Shown here in pieces: positions 9,728 to 20,658 of a DNA stretch of 64,000 nt; the stretch's first letter is position 1; each line of letters opens with the position of its first letter. Under the pieces are notes generated by a model. That model saw only the letters and a list, made by a program, of their open reading frames with translations. It had not been told where the DNA came from and searched no databases. Source of the stretch: Plantago ovata (lineage: Eukaryota; Streptophyta; Magnoliopsida; Lamiales; Plantaginaceae); the NCBI GenBank assembly GCA_028274465.1, contig CM051457.1, positions 67,616,496-67,680,495 of the forward strand. Reading direction: 5' to 3'. Made by a program: the position numbers and the translations under genes.

Positions 9728-11760
9728 CTATCTCTTCTTTTTGCGGGTACTAGGCTTCCCCTTCATTGATCTCCTTTCCATGCCACGAACCTGTGAATAA
9801 GAAAGAATATAGGCTGCAAGACCACAATAGTGAGTAATAATATCTGGCGGCTCTGGTGGATCAGGTATGGCTTGCAATACGTGTTGTTTGCCATCCACCT
9901 CGATGGTGCAAGTTCTTTGGTAGATGTCCATTACGGAGCGTAGTTTGGTCAAGAATGTTTGCCCTAAGAGTATGACATCCCCCGTCCCAGGTGCAGATGC
10001 CGGCATAACTACGAAATTGGTGTTTATTGATGCTTCACCAATCTTGACCAACACATTTTTCACAACGCCTTCGGGTCTCATGAATGATCCATCCGCCAGT
10101 CGCACAATAGCCCTTTCCTCAGATAGTTTTCCAAGGTTACTCTTTTCAAACACATTCAAAGGAATTATGTTTGAGTAGGATCCCATGTCTAGTGTGGCAC
10201 GGACATCTTCAAGCTCACCAATCCCTACCTTAACATCGAAACTTTTAGGGAGTGGTTCGGGATCCTCTTGCTCCTCATCACTTGCGTCAGAACCAAGGTC
10301 CTCCTCTTCTTCCTCAGCCTGTAGAAGTTCTTCCTTCATGCAACACTCGCACCTAACGACCTTCTCAGTGTTGCCTTGTTCCCTACTTGCTCTTCGGTCG
10401 ATCAACTCCTGCATCTTTTGATGGGAAAGCCTAGTGCTCTCTTCCAACTTATCAAGCCTTGCCCTAGTCTTCTCAGAATCTTCCTCATAACGTTTGAGAA
10501 AACTTTGTGTGTGATCAACCATCTTCTGTAAGTTCTCCATCAGTAGAGCCGTCTTCGACTTCGGTGGCTCTTTCGGAGCGGGGTTTTCGCAGTGATCATT
10601 ACCATAGTTCAGCCTGCTACGGTCTTGGTTAGGTCCATAAGTTTGGTTAGCCGGTGCATATCCTTGATTGTTACGGTATCCTCTTCTCCAAAATCCACCT
10701 TGAGGATTCCTACCGTCTTGTCCGTAGCTAACTTCTTGAGTGCCAAACTCCGTAGCAAAGGCTTCTTCTTCTCCTCCTCGAGCCCAGTTGCCATCTTCGT
10801 ATGCCAACTCCGATCTACACATATGATCCCCATGCCCATAGTTCTTGCATATTCGGCATACTTCATTTGAAACAGTTGTTCCGGTGGCGCTCTTGAGGAC
10901 TTGCTTCAGTTCGTTGGTAAAGCACTCGAATTGATCCCCATTCCCCCTGTACATAGGGGCTTCTTGAGTCGGTGGAGCTTCGGGTCGACGTCTCCTAACC
11001 ATTGCTCTTGGGTCCTTGAACTGCGAACCCTTAGCAAGCCTTTCGAAAACTGCCCAGACGGCTTCTGCGGTTTCCTCCCAAATATTGCCTCGGCATTGGA
11101 AATCCACCACTTGTTGGTTCTCAAAGGTTAGTCCATTGTAGAAGTGTTGGACTAGGTCGGAGAGTTCAAAACCATGGTGAGGGCACTTGTTCGTGAGATC
11201 TTGGAACCTCTCGAACGCGGTTAGATGGTCTCATCATAGTCCTGCTTGAATCCAGTGATTTGCGCCTTGAGCGCAGTAGTCAGAGTGTGTGGGAAGTATT
11301 TCTCCATGAAAGCTGAAAAAACCTTTTCCCAAGTGTCCAGCGAGCCTGCTGGAAGAGAACTTAGCCATGACTTGGCTTTGTCGCCAAGTCCCATTGCAAA
11401 GACCTTCATCCTTAACTCATCCGATGTTATGTCAGCTCCGGGTCGTGGGAGTTGGTTGACGAAATCATCGATATCGTTCAAGTACCCCATCACATCTTCC
11501 CTTGATAAGCCATAGAACCTCGGAAGTTGTTGAAATGCGTGGTTCTTGATTTCCAGATCTCGGGTTGCAGGCGAAAGAACTATCGCCGGTCCCCTCATAC
11601 GATCCTTGGTGGGTTGTACCCATGCCTTCAGTGGTCTACCTTCTGCCATTCCGTCGATTTCCTTGAAAAGGAGTCGCCTTCTTTGGTGGTAGACTCTATC
11701 GATCTCAGCAATTGAATCAGCAAGCGGTATTCCTGCAGAACGTGTATGCGGCATACACAA
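9728..11760 (-). pseudogene. Gypsy gag-protease of G1, frameshifted
   Basis: The frame opens at 11760 with a gag capsid-like region (LPRFYGLSREDVMGYL, SWLSSLPAGS, TWEKVFSAFMEKYFP) and shifts at about 11221, where CGCGGTTAG stands against CGCGGTGTAG in G2. It continues to 9728. The second part holds a CCHC zinc knuckle (C85, C88, H93, C98 of that part), a coiled coil, an acidic linker and a retropepsin-like segment. The protease active site reads LDMGS instead of the LDTGS found in G2 and G3, so it is probably dead. An in-frame loss of about 22 residues near the start relative to G3 is also visible. Nothing resembling reverse transcriptase follows. The family role is particle formation and polyprotein cutting. 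Confidence 0.88.
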
Positions 11761-11894
11761 TCTGTGACAGACTTGGTGAAGTAATTAGAAACAAATAGGA
11801 AAGTAGAGAGAGATTAAAAAGGAAAACTAAAACTAAAAGAATTAGGAATCTAAGCTGTAAATATAAACAAATTAAATAGAAAAAAGGAGTATAG

Positions 11895-11912
11895 TCCCCG
11901 GCAACGGCGCCA
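11895..11912 (-). other. Primer-binding site of G1
   Basis: On the minus strand TGGCGCCGTTGCCGGGGA begins three bases after the 5' LTR. This sequence is the tRNA-Asp type site reported for Athila and Tat lineages (established knowledge recalled, not checked here). Confidence 0.85.
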
Positions 11913-11915
11913 ATT

Positions 11916-13181
11916 TGATGAACGTGTCAGATTCAGTCAAATAAATTTGTAATAGCCAAAGGCAATCCACAACTACAACGAAAACCGTAGTGTAGTAGTA
12001 GAATGACTCGAGTGTCGTTCTCTCAGGACTATAACTAGCTTTATCTATTTAATCAAGAGAATATAAAACAGCAGATAGAAAGCAATAGGGGGTTTTCAAG
12101 CAGATAATGGAGGTTGGTGATAGTATGGTCCTTCTTAACATAATGGGTCGACAATCATGCATAAATTCCTCGGTCTTGCATAGAGATCTTTGAATGAATC
12201 TTGGGTCCTGTTGTAAGTATTGTGCACTACGAATATAATATGGGTCTGACCTGTCAACAACTAACGTCCTATTGTGTTCCGTAATCATTCAACACTACGA
12301 AGATAAATTGGTCTGATTGGCCGACAAGTGTCCTAGTGTGCATAATGATCAATACAACATACGAGAATTTTGGTGTTCAACTCATCAACGAAATAAAGCA
12401 ATGACACGGAGTATAATGCGCGATATAGCCATTAGCATGATTATCTTCCCTCGCTAAGAATTCACATACTACCACCAACGATAAATTTAGCTACTCATAA
12501 TGTGCATGCAATCAATAGCAATCATAGAAGAAAACATATTGAAAGAATATAAAATAAGTAGATAAAAGTTGTAAGATACAAAGTTACCGAAGGTTGTCAA
12601 TCTCCGGATGATTGCGATCCTACGCGCTCCAATCTGCTATGAAAAAGTATCCCCTAAGCTATGGAACTCCCAGGACAGGCCCCGGGAAGTTCCTACCTAA
12701 AACTATAGAGAGAGGTGAGAAAGTAGGCTTCGAAAGATATGATTTTCGGAGAGAAAACTCGCAACTATATATAGGCCCGGAAATTGCCCGCGGCGGTTCG
12801 CCCGAGGCACGGGGCGGTTCGCCCCACAGTGTAAACGCGGAATTTTCGCGTTTTCGACGCGGTTTTGGATTTCTTCACCTTTTCGTACTCGGTTTATGAC
12901 TTCTAGTAGCCTTCTAACCTCCAGATTCGGCCCCTAGACTCCAAATCCTATCCGGAAACCTTCAGATACTCCAAATATGCTTCTGGAACACCAATTCCTT
13001 GTAGACTTTAATATAAATGCCCGTAATTCTCCGAATTTCAACCAAATTCTGTAAAATAAAATCTAAAGGGAAACGTGACACTATTCTAATAAAATGTACT
13101 AAAATATAGCTAAATTAACATAGAGGATAGCTAAATTAGGTGAAAAAGTCTCGAATGAAAGTGTAAAATACACATTCATCA
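11916..13181 (-). repeat. 5' LTR of gypsy element G1
   Basis: This 1,266 bp LTR ends TTCATCA at 13181 and is followed by the duplication ATGAC. Compared with the 3' LTR it has about six substitutions and an extra GC palindrome unit (about 12788-12829), which accounts for its greater length. Confidence 0.9.
12765..12774 (-). promoter_or_regulatory. TATA box of G1 5' LTR
   Basis: CTATATATAG on the minus strand lies just downstream (in the sense direction) of the GC palindromes. Start of transcription would be expected near 12735. Confidence 0.55.
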
Positions 13182-14175
13182 ATGACCATGAACATGGGGT
13201 TGTTGACAAAAGCACTAAAGGTAAATATACATTTTACCTTCATGTTAGTTGATTCTTTCATGTGGATACTACATTGTATAGATTTTTTTTTTTTTTTACT
13301 AAAACAGTTTCAAATGATGGACTATTGCCAGCACTTGATGAAAGGAAGAATATGATGATAGCTGAGAAGCCTGGTATGTGTTGTTCACGCTCCTTGAAGT
13401 AATAGTAGTCATGTGAGTATAATATGAGTTTGGGTTACTTATTTATTTATTTATTTTCAATGCAGAGTCCCGTTTTAGGCGTGCGCATTGTGATCAATCT
13501 TGAGAAGTTATTATACATTTTACAAAAAGTGTAGATGGTCATCCCCTTAATGAAGATGCTAGTCTAAGTGCATTGAGTGCTGGGAAGAAGATTTTGGCTG
13601 GAGGTTTTTTTTGTTTGTAATGCTAATGCTAAGCAACATAATCAAAATATTTATTATGTATGTGATAAAAAAACTAAATGCAGTCACTGGTTTTGTAGCA
13701 GGAAAAATAGCAGACCATTGAGGGCCATCAAACCTTGCTAATAATCAGGTGAATGCAAGGCCAGTTCCTAATCAACAGGCAACACACTCCTGGGTGAAAG
13801 TGCCAAAGGACTCTTCCTATGACTATGATAGTCTGGTATGAAGTCGTAAACTTGGAAATTTCTCTAATACTCAAATACTTCCTGAGTTCATTATGTGAGC
13901 ATTCAACTAAATTATTTCTACATTAGGTGTTGCCTCTAGAATTTGCACAATCGCACTTCTCAGTGAGGGTACATGACATGTTGTTAACTCTGAGTGGAGA
14001 GACTATCTGGGCGGTCCGTGTAGAGGTGAACTCTGAGGTTGCTGAAATTGTTGAAGGATTCAACACATTTGCATGGTAGGCAAAAGTCAGGTGGGGAGAT
14101 GAACTTATGCTACTGAAGAACAAGAGCGTTAAGGATCTCTGGATAGTCAACATCATGAAGAATCGCTACATTTAG
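13182..14175 (+). pseudogene. B3 (REM-type) gene 1: end of split exon plus four further exons, three stops
   Basis: After the duplicated ATGAC the B3 exon finishes at 13220. Further exons fit GT-AG borders and keep phase: 13307-13373, 13466-13603, 13701-13835 and 13927-14175. The last encodes a second, degenerate B3-like domain (LPLEFAQSHFSVRVHD, then AKVRWGDELMLL). In-frame stops are TGA 13501-13503, TGA 13719-13721 and TAG 14077-14079. All three fit single C-to-T changes (CGA, CGA, CAG). Because the exon phases join cleanly, the model is likely right, and the locus is a pseudogene both by insertion and by point mutation. It lies 600 bp before B3 gene 2, in the same orientation, as in a tandem cluster. 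Confidence 0.7.
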
Positions 14176-14779
14176 AAGGCTAGTATAATAATATATAACT
14201 ATGATGAAACAGTAGGGTATGATTAAATAGTTTTATCTTTATGCAGTCCATATTTTGTCAAAAGGATGGTGTATGTTGAATTTTGTTGAGTTTGTTTTGT
14301 ACATTAAGTACTTGATTAATATGTGTGAGATTGGATCTAAAATTACCATGGTATTACAATGCAAGATTACGTGTGTACTCTAGTGCAGCATATAAGTAAT
14401 ATGAGGTATAACATGAAAGAGGAAAAAATGCGAAATGCGGGACAGAAGGATAACATATGAGGATATGCATGGTGTATAGAGAAAAATATGTGTAACAATA
14501 ACTAAATATGTGTAACAATTATTTACAATAATGTGCCTACAACTCAATTCATAAATCCAACTCTAGTGAGGCGATTTTGGTGACCATATTGCACACTTGA
14601 CGGTTGTACCTTAGTGCAGGTATAAACCGAATTAATTAAAACTGGGACAGATTCTTTCTCTCCTTATACAAACACAATGCCACGCACACAAAACAAAGAG
14701 TAGACTTTAACTCAGACACAAAAAAATTGACTCCACACGATTCCAAAAAAAAGTATAAACCTAGCTATGGCAAGTTTCG
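14176..14779. other. Intergenic spacer between B3 genes 1 and 2
   Basis: AT-rich sequence that should include the 3' untranslated region of gene 1 and the promoter of gene 2. No repeat, ORF or clear promoter motif was recognised. Confidence 0.5.
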
Positions 14780-16617
14780 ATGGCAAGTTTCCTGGTAGAG
14801 GCAGATCTGGATGATAGAAAGTTTTTTGAACAGGTGTCTGTCCCTACGTGCAGCAACGATCTGATCAGAGGACTCGAATCTGTATGTCTTTCATTAGTAT
14901 ACTCTGAATCTATAGTGTCTGTGTATATTTGTGGGTTGTATATAAGCTTATTGAACTCGATACCTTGATACAATCGAACTGTCTATGTATATCTGTAACT
15001 TATATACAATTTGAAACCTTGATGTTGCCTGATGTTATAAAAAACACACTTTAAGTGGTACTGTGTAGCAATTGAACTCGATTCTGTTAGCTTCTTATAC
15101 GTATAGTGACTGTATTCTGCTCCAGTACCATATGATATCTTTTTGTGGTGAATGTAGTTCAAACCTTGATGCTTACATAATTGTATGCAATTTTTTTTTG
15201 TTTAATTCAAACTTTATAATTAGAGGTAAATTTAATGGTGGGGTACGTCGGCGTAAATAAAATAGATAACTGTAACAAAGGCGGATATAGAGCTTGTCAA
15301 TAGTGTTGGAATAGTATAGTTTTGACAGTGTATATTTGTTAAGTAAATATTGTATTGATAGTATCCACATTTTCAAAAATGTGATCAATCATTTTAATCT
15401 TAACAGCAACTACCATGGGAGTTCTTGGAAAAAAAACTTCAGCAGTATTTCCAAAGACGTAACCCTTACGACATCAGATGGAATGTCATGGCCCGTTGGG
15501 GTCGGAGTAGAAAACGAGGTTCCGTTTTTCATGGATGGATGGCCAGAGTTCAAAGATGCATACTGATCTTCCGTGTTTGAGGTGATGATATTCAAGTATG
15601 ATGGCTAGACAACTTTCACGGTGTCATTTTTTGGAAGAGATAGTATGATCAAGGGAGCTGGTAAGATGCGAAGCCTTGGGGCCAAATACAAAGCAAGCAA
15701 GAATGGACCGATGCCACCGTTTGCACACTTCATGCGTGAGTACGCAGTTTATACTAAAAGTATGAATTCTTTTATATTTTATGGAACTTGGTATTAGGAG
15801 ACAAGCCGATATTGTATTTGTACAACAGCCGGGCGAGATGTTTCATAGAAGGTCGCAAAGAAAATTGTTTGTTTTGGTAAGAATAATACAGGTGAGGAAG
15901 AAGATGGTGCTGACACGAAGAGGCCACGGTTGGGATGCAGCAAAGGTAGTTTTTTTTTTAGATAAAAGCAACCATTACTTCTGTGCATGGACATGTTGGT
16001 TGAGTTGATTGATATGAAATTGTAGTGCATACATGAGGAATTATGGGCAGTCCAACTGTTGTATTTGGTACACCTGGTAAGCATATGTTTATCCGCAGGG
16101 GAGAGCCAAGCAATTCAATCAGTTGCCCTAACGATCTATTCTAGGGCGAAGGAGAACATGAAACGATGAACAGCCTAGCTACATCGCCAAAACCTGTTGA
16201 TCCAGGCAACTTCCTAGGGTACCCGCACTTTACTGCAGAGATGGAAGAGCCCAATTTGAGCTATGAATTTGTGATGGTGAGCTGCTGAAAAAATAAAAAA
16301 AAAAGAAAAATTCACACCTATGTACACCTTATGGATGACATAACATATTCATACAACTATATTTTCAGACTATTCCCATTCATTTTGCAAAGAAGGCATT
16401 AAGGTTTGGTACAACACCAATTGTATTGGATGTCCATGGAATAGGTGATTTTATGGTGTACTGCACCGGTCCATCAGGTGATAGCATGCCATCAATAACC
16501 AGTGGCTGGGAGTGGGTTGCATTGGTGAGTGGCCTAAATATCGGGGATACATGTGTGTTTCGAAAGCTGTCCATAAACGAAGATAGGTGGGAAGTTATCA
16601 TATTTAGGCAAGGTTGA
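14780..16617 (+). pseudogene. B3 (REM-type) gene 2 with two B3 domains, frameshift and two stops
   Basis: Exon 1 (14780 to about 14883) starts MASFLVEADLDDRKFFEQV, a typical REM beginning. Exon 2 (15407-15735) opens QLPWEFLEK, then a run of eight A (15427-15434) shifts the frame; the next frame reads TLTTSDGMSWPVGV, FMDGWPEF and VSFFGRDSM of the first B3 domain. It has stops TGA 15564-15566 and TAG 15606-15608. Small exons are likely at about 15798-15876, 15892-15942 and 16107-16275. The last exon (16369-16617) encodes an intact second B3 domain (IPIHFAKKALRFG, SGWEWVALV, DTCVFRKL) and ends in TGA. Exon 1 is preceded by a near duplicate ATGGCAAGTTTC that is out of frame. Exon borders are by eye. 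Confidence 0.72.
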
Positions 16618-17242
16618 GTAGCCAACCCAAGCTTTATGATGGAAATGTATCGATATGCACTATAGCTTGGTTATTGACTTCTTGTTACTAGTACACATAA
16701 TTCTGAATATTTGGTATAAGTTGTAATGGATGTGTTATATATTTTGGTATTCATCTAATTTTATAGGACTGCAGCTGATACTTGTTTTCGAAAATGCCCT
16801 TATAAAATTAGCATGGAAAAACCAAATGAGGGTGTACATATCCCAGTGCTTATTATCATATCTATCCACTGCACATTTGTGCAATTGCGCAAAACTGTTG
16901 GCTGGTATGTTTAATCACTATATCGGTTGATTATAATTCTTTCTCATAATTTTGACTAGTATGTTTAATACTTTATGCAAATACATATATGAGATAGATG
17001 GGGTGAAGATCTAAAGATGCATGATGATAGTTAAGAACGGATACTACTATAAAAGCAGAGTAGTAAATGGGATTACTAGCTGGTCTGGGCGACTGCACAT
17101 ACGTGCAATGTAGATAGGGGAAATCAACTATGCACGTGTACGGCATGAGATGCAGGGGTGTATATCCCTATCTAGGAACAAAAGACAGTGCAGTAGAAAA
17201 ATTCGACCAAACATTCTTTCCCTAATCTAAAAAACCCTAAGC
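16618..17242. other. Intergenic spacer between B3 genes 2 and 3
   Basis: AT-rich, no ORF or repeat recognised. It must hold the 3' end of gene 2 and the promoter of gene 3. Confidence 0.5.
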
Positions 17243-17268
17243 ATGGTGACCATAGCACAGTGCCTTTG

Positions 17269-18851
17269 TGTTAGGAAACTTGTAATTTTGATGAGCAATT
17301 AACCATGCTAAATTAAGGAAAGTCCAGTAACTAGTACTCTTAAGGTCCATAGGAGTTTAGAATTTTCAGGACATTGTAAAAGAGGAACGTTTGCTGAAGA
17401 CTTAGAGTAGGTGCTAGATAGGTTGATTTTACCGCTTATGATGTATCTTGTTTTTCTGAAAAGAAATACAACCTATTGAAGCATTTGCTGATGATGTACT
17501 TTGTTTACACAAACAAACTATTGAAGCATTTAAAACCGTTCAGAAACTTGAAAAATTCGAAGATCTGAACACTAGAAGATTTCTGAAGACTGGTACCTAC
17601 AAAGGCACATGTTGCTCAGAAAGTGGAAACTTCAGCAACAGCATTGCATAAATGAAAATCTAAACGACAGAGTAGGTTGTGCTTGCTGAAACTGAGACTG
17701 ACCACTTGATGATGGAACATTTGTGACCTCTTGTTGAAAGTACTTGTATTTGCGCTCCAATGTTACTGTTTGAATTTCATTCAAATGAGCATTAAATGCA
17801 AAGCATGCACGCGAAGGACATGAAAACTAGAATACAACAAAGGACGCTGCTGAAAGTACAAAAGCAAGATAGTGACATCTTAAGGAACAAAAGCCTTAGA
17901 ATTCGAAATTTAAACGGCTCCTTATTTTCACTATAAATAGAGGTCATCCGGCAAAGATTTGAAGTGTGTCAACAACGTGATCAAACTCTCACTTGTGCTT
18001 AAACTCACATACCCTTCAATACTCTTTACTGCCATTGATCCATTCCAAGACTTAAAGCTTGAAAAAGCTACTTGTGAAGAAGTAGAACTTACACGGCTAA
18101 GAAATTAGTTAAGTGTTCTTTCTTTCTTTCGAACAAGAAAAAGTCTTGACACCAGAATCAATCAAACTTGTTTACTGCAAAGTATTCAAAGTTTTGTTTC
18201 TTAGATTACTTGTTGTAACTGAATAAGTTATAATTAAGTTATCTCATCCCAAACCTCTCTAACTGAAAATACACCCTTTCAGGCGTGATATTCAGGGGGA
18301 ACTTAATCGAGCATAGTGTTGCTGATTAAAAGTCCCAAGTTTGGTGGAGAACAAGGTTTCGTTCTCTAGTTAGGTTGGAAACGAAACAAGTGTGCTTTGG
18401 TTTCTGTTTGGATCTCTCTAGATAGGTGTTGTAAGGAACCTCAAACTTATCTTAGTGGATTCTGTCCTAGAAAGGACAAAGTGGATTAGTAGAGATATTA
18501 CGCCACTCTCAGATATACCACTATAAAAGTGTTTGTGTGATTTACTTACTGTATTTAGTTTTCAGCAAAGCATATCTATCTGTACACAGTCACTCACTTC
18601 ACTTGCTGAAACTATCACTTACTGACACAGCACTTATTGTACGTATCAAAGACTTCCGCTCTCTGATTTTAAGTATCAGTAAAACTAGTTACTGAGAAGT
18701 AACTTGCGCTTGCTGAGAAAGTTAAGTATCAACAAACTCATTACTGAAAAGTAATAAGTACTTGCTGAGAAAGTTTTTTAAACAACGAGAGTTTGAAAAG
18801 ACTATTCACCCCACCCCTCTAGTCTTTTCTTGTTGTTTAAAGGGACCAACA
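17269..18851 (+). mobile_element. SIRE-like solo LTR with TSD CTTTG
   Basis: TGTTAGGAAACTT to GGGACCAACA, flanked on both sides by CTTTG (17264-17268 and 18852-18856). No internal sequence remains, so it arose by recombination between the two LTRs of an inserted element. It interrupts exon 1 of B3 gene 3. Confidence 0.9.
17931..17940 (+). promoter_or_regulatory. TATA box of SIRE-like LTR
   Basis: CTATAAATAG, followed by AGGTCATCCGG, is the best-preserved TATA box of the family; the reverse LTR has it at 41703-41712. It could start transcription rightwards into B3 gene 3. Confidence 0.6.
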
Positions 18852-18923
18852 CTTTGTTCAGCAGCTGCCGATGACAACAAATGTTTTGCTCAAGTGTTTG
18901 TCTCCAAGTACAGGACTACGCTG

Positions 18924-19545
18924 TTTGTACATCCTTTAATCTTGTTGCTGGTTTTTTTTTTTTTTAAGTAATCTTGCAATTGAATACGAGCCAGATGGAA
19001 TTAGTATGCTATGGTTGACCGGTGTTCAGTTAATCTAATGTTTGTGCATAATCTGAGTAGTTTATGTATTCTTAGTGATGTTCGAATATGTTTGGATGTC
19101 AAGTCAGAATGAATTTGAGCAAGGTGTTATTTGGGGAAGAGTGTTGACTAGGTTCCTAACTGAAACATCAATATGAATTTGTACGCTGTTTAATCTTGTT
19201 TTCTGGGTTATTTCTGTTGTTTGGGTAATTTTGCAATTGAGTACGATTTCAATTATTCTAATGTCTGTGCCTGATTTGAGCAATTTAGTTATGCTTAGTG
19301 ATATTCGAATATATTTGGATGTCACCTCAGAATGAGTTTGAGCAGGGTGCTATTTTGGGAAGAATGTTGACTAGGTTCCTAAGTGAATTTTGTCAGTATG
19401 AATTTGTAAGCTGTTTAATCTTGATTTCTAGGTTATATCTCTTGTTTGGGTAATTTTGCAATTGAGTACGATTCCAATTATTCTAATGTCTGTGCCTGAT
19501 TTGAGAAATTTAGGTATGCTTATTGATGTTCGAATATATTAGTTG
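18924..19545 (+). repeat. Three-copy tandem repeat in intron 1 of B3 gene 3
   Basis: Copies begin TTTGTAC or TTTGTAA followed by TTTAATCTTG at 18924, 19178 and 19403, giving periods of about 254 and 225 bp. Copies 2 and 3 are closest. Shared landmarks are TTTTGCAATTGA, TCTAATGT and GATGTTCGAATAT. Confidence 0.7.
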
Positions 19546-20658
19546 AATTAGAGATATTGGAGAGTAGGGCACTCATTCACAAATATGCATCTGTAAACCG
19601 ATAAATGTAGTTTACGCACTAATAAATCATAGTTGATGCCTATACATTATAATTGTTTTTTAGTGCATCATGTGATCTTCTTTGTTGGGAAAATAAATTT
19701 ATATGCTGACAATTATATAATCGAATGATTGTTGACCATCTTGCTTATTGTTGCTTAATAATGACTTGCTTTGTTTGTTTTGCTGTGCTAGAAACTACCA
19801 TTTGAGTTTGTTGAGCAAATTTGACTGAGTTGACAAGAACTGCAACATTAATGACGAAGGATGGGTTGCCTTGGCCAGTTGAGCTGAGCAACAACTCCGG
19901 TGATGTGTTTTTCACAGCAGGTTGGGACACCTTCAAAAATGTGTATTGTCCGGGTGTATTTGAAGTACTGATCTTCCAATAAGATGGGAAGAGGACTTTC
20001 ATTGTCATAATCTTCGGCGAGGATAGCATGGTAAAGAGTTTGCCAAGTCTGCAGAAGGCAGTTGTAACTAAGATTCAGGATAGAGAACTAGCAGGCATGG
20101 ATCCTGAAATGAAAACTTAATCAAGCACAAGGTGCACACAAGGTAAAGTCGTAAAGTATATACTTGTTATGTAAAGACAGTAGAATACAAATCTTATAGT
20201 GTTTTGACTATTACTTGATGTATTGTCAGCTGACTGTGGAACAGATGTTGCTGATAGCCAAGAAACTTCTGACGGCGAAAATATGAACGAGCATATAGAG
20301 CTAACTCAGTTTAAAAAGGCAAGGGTTACTGGTAAGAACTGGACATTCACAATTTGCTAAAACATGATATCAAATATTTGCAAACTATACGTAACTGGAT
20401 CTTATTATTTGGTGAAACATCAGGAAAAGTATCAATTAAAGTTGATCCGTGTCCAAATGTTGTTAAAGAAATGTGGTACAAGAGGGGGTTGCCTGGTGAG
20501 ATCCTGCTGTCCAATTAAAATGTAGCATACTGAGCAATAAAAGTATATACCTATGCGAGACTACTTATGTGTGATCATGTATCTGTTATAATAGTTTACA
20601 GTGATGGGTTCGAAGACTATCTCCTAACTGATGGAGATGGGATAACTGTAAAAAAATA

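Larger units (their letters stand above)
5048..13181 (-). mobile_element. Non-autonomous Ty3/gypsy (Athila-like gag) element G1, complete with TSD
   Basis: Two LTRs (5048-6298 and 11916-13181) in minus orientation enclose a primer-binding site, gag and protease, a small ORF remnant and a polypurine tract. The element is flanked by the 5 bp duplication ATGAC (5043-5047 and 13182-13186). No reverse transcriptase, RNase H or integrase is present, so it depended on proteins supplied in trans. The LTRs differ by about six substitutions by eye plus one indel in the GC-rich palindrome region, which means a young insertion. It lies in a coding exon of B3 gene 1. Confidence 0.92.
17243..20658 (+). pseudogene. 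B3 (REM-type) gene 3, exon 1 split by a SIRE solo LTR
   Basis: ATG at 17243 opens an exon that is cut at 17268 by an LTR and resumes at 18857; without the insertion it reads MVTIAQCLCSAAADDNKCF and FAQVFVSKY, like exon 1 of gene 2. Exon 2 (19792-20142) opens KLPFEFVEQ, shifts frame near 19813, then reads TLMTKDGLPWPVEL, FTAGWDTFKNVY and IFGEDSM of a B3 domain. Stops are TAA 19980-19982 and TAA 20118-20120. Further phased exons are 20230-20331, 20424-20495 and one from 20595 that is cut by a copia LTR at about 20659. No second B3 domain is seen before the cut. The gene is a paralogue of gene 2, damaged by two insertions. Confidence 0.68.

Noticed and set aside
10185..10421. Ser-rich plus-strand ORFs inside the gypsy gag-protease regions (also 61359-61643)
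   Set aside because: They are the antisense of the acidic linker (GAG/GAA codons read backwards as Ser and Leu codons).
19745..20029. Minus-strand ORF of 94 codons opposite B3 gene 3
   Set aside because: It is a shadow of the B3 exon; the plus strand carries recognisable B3 motifs.
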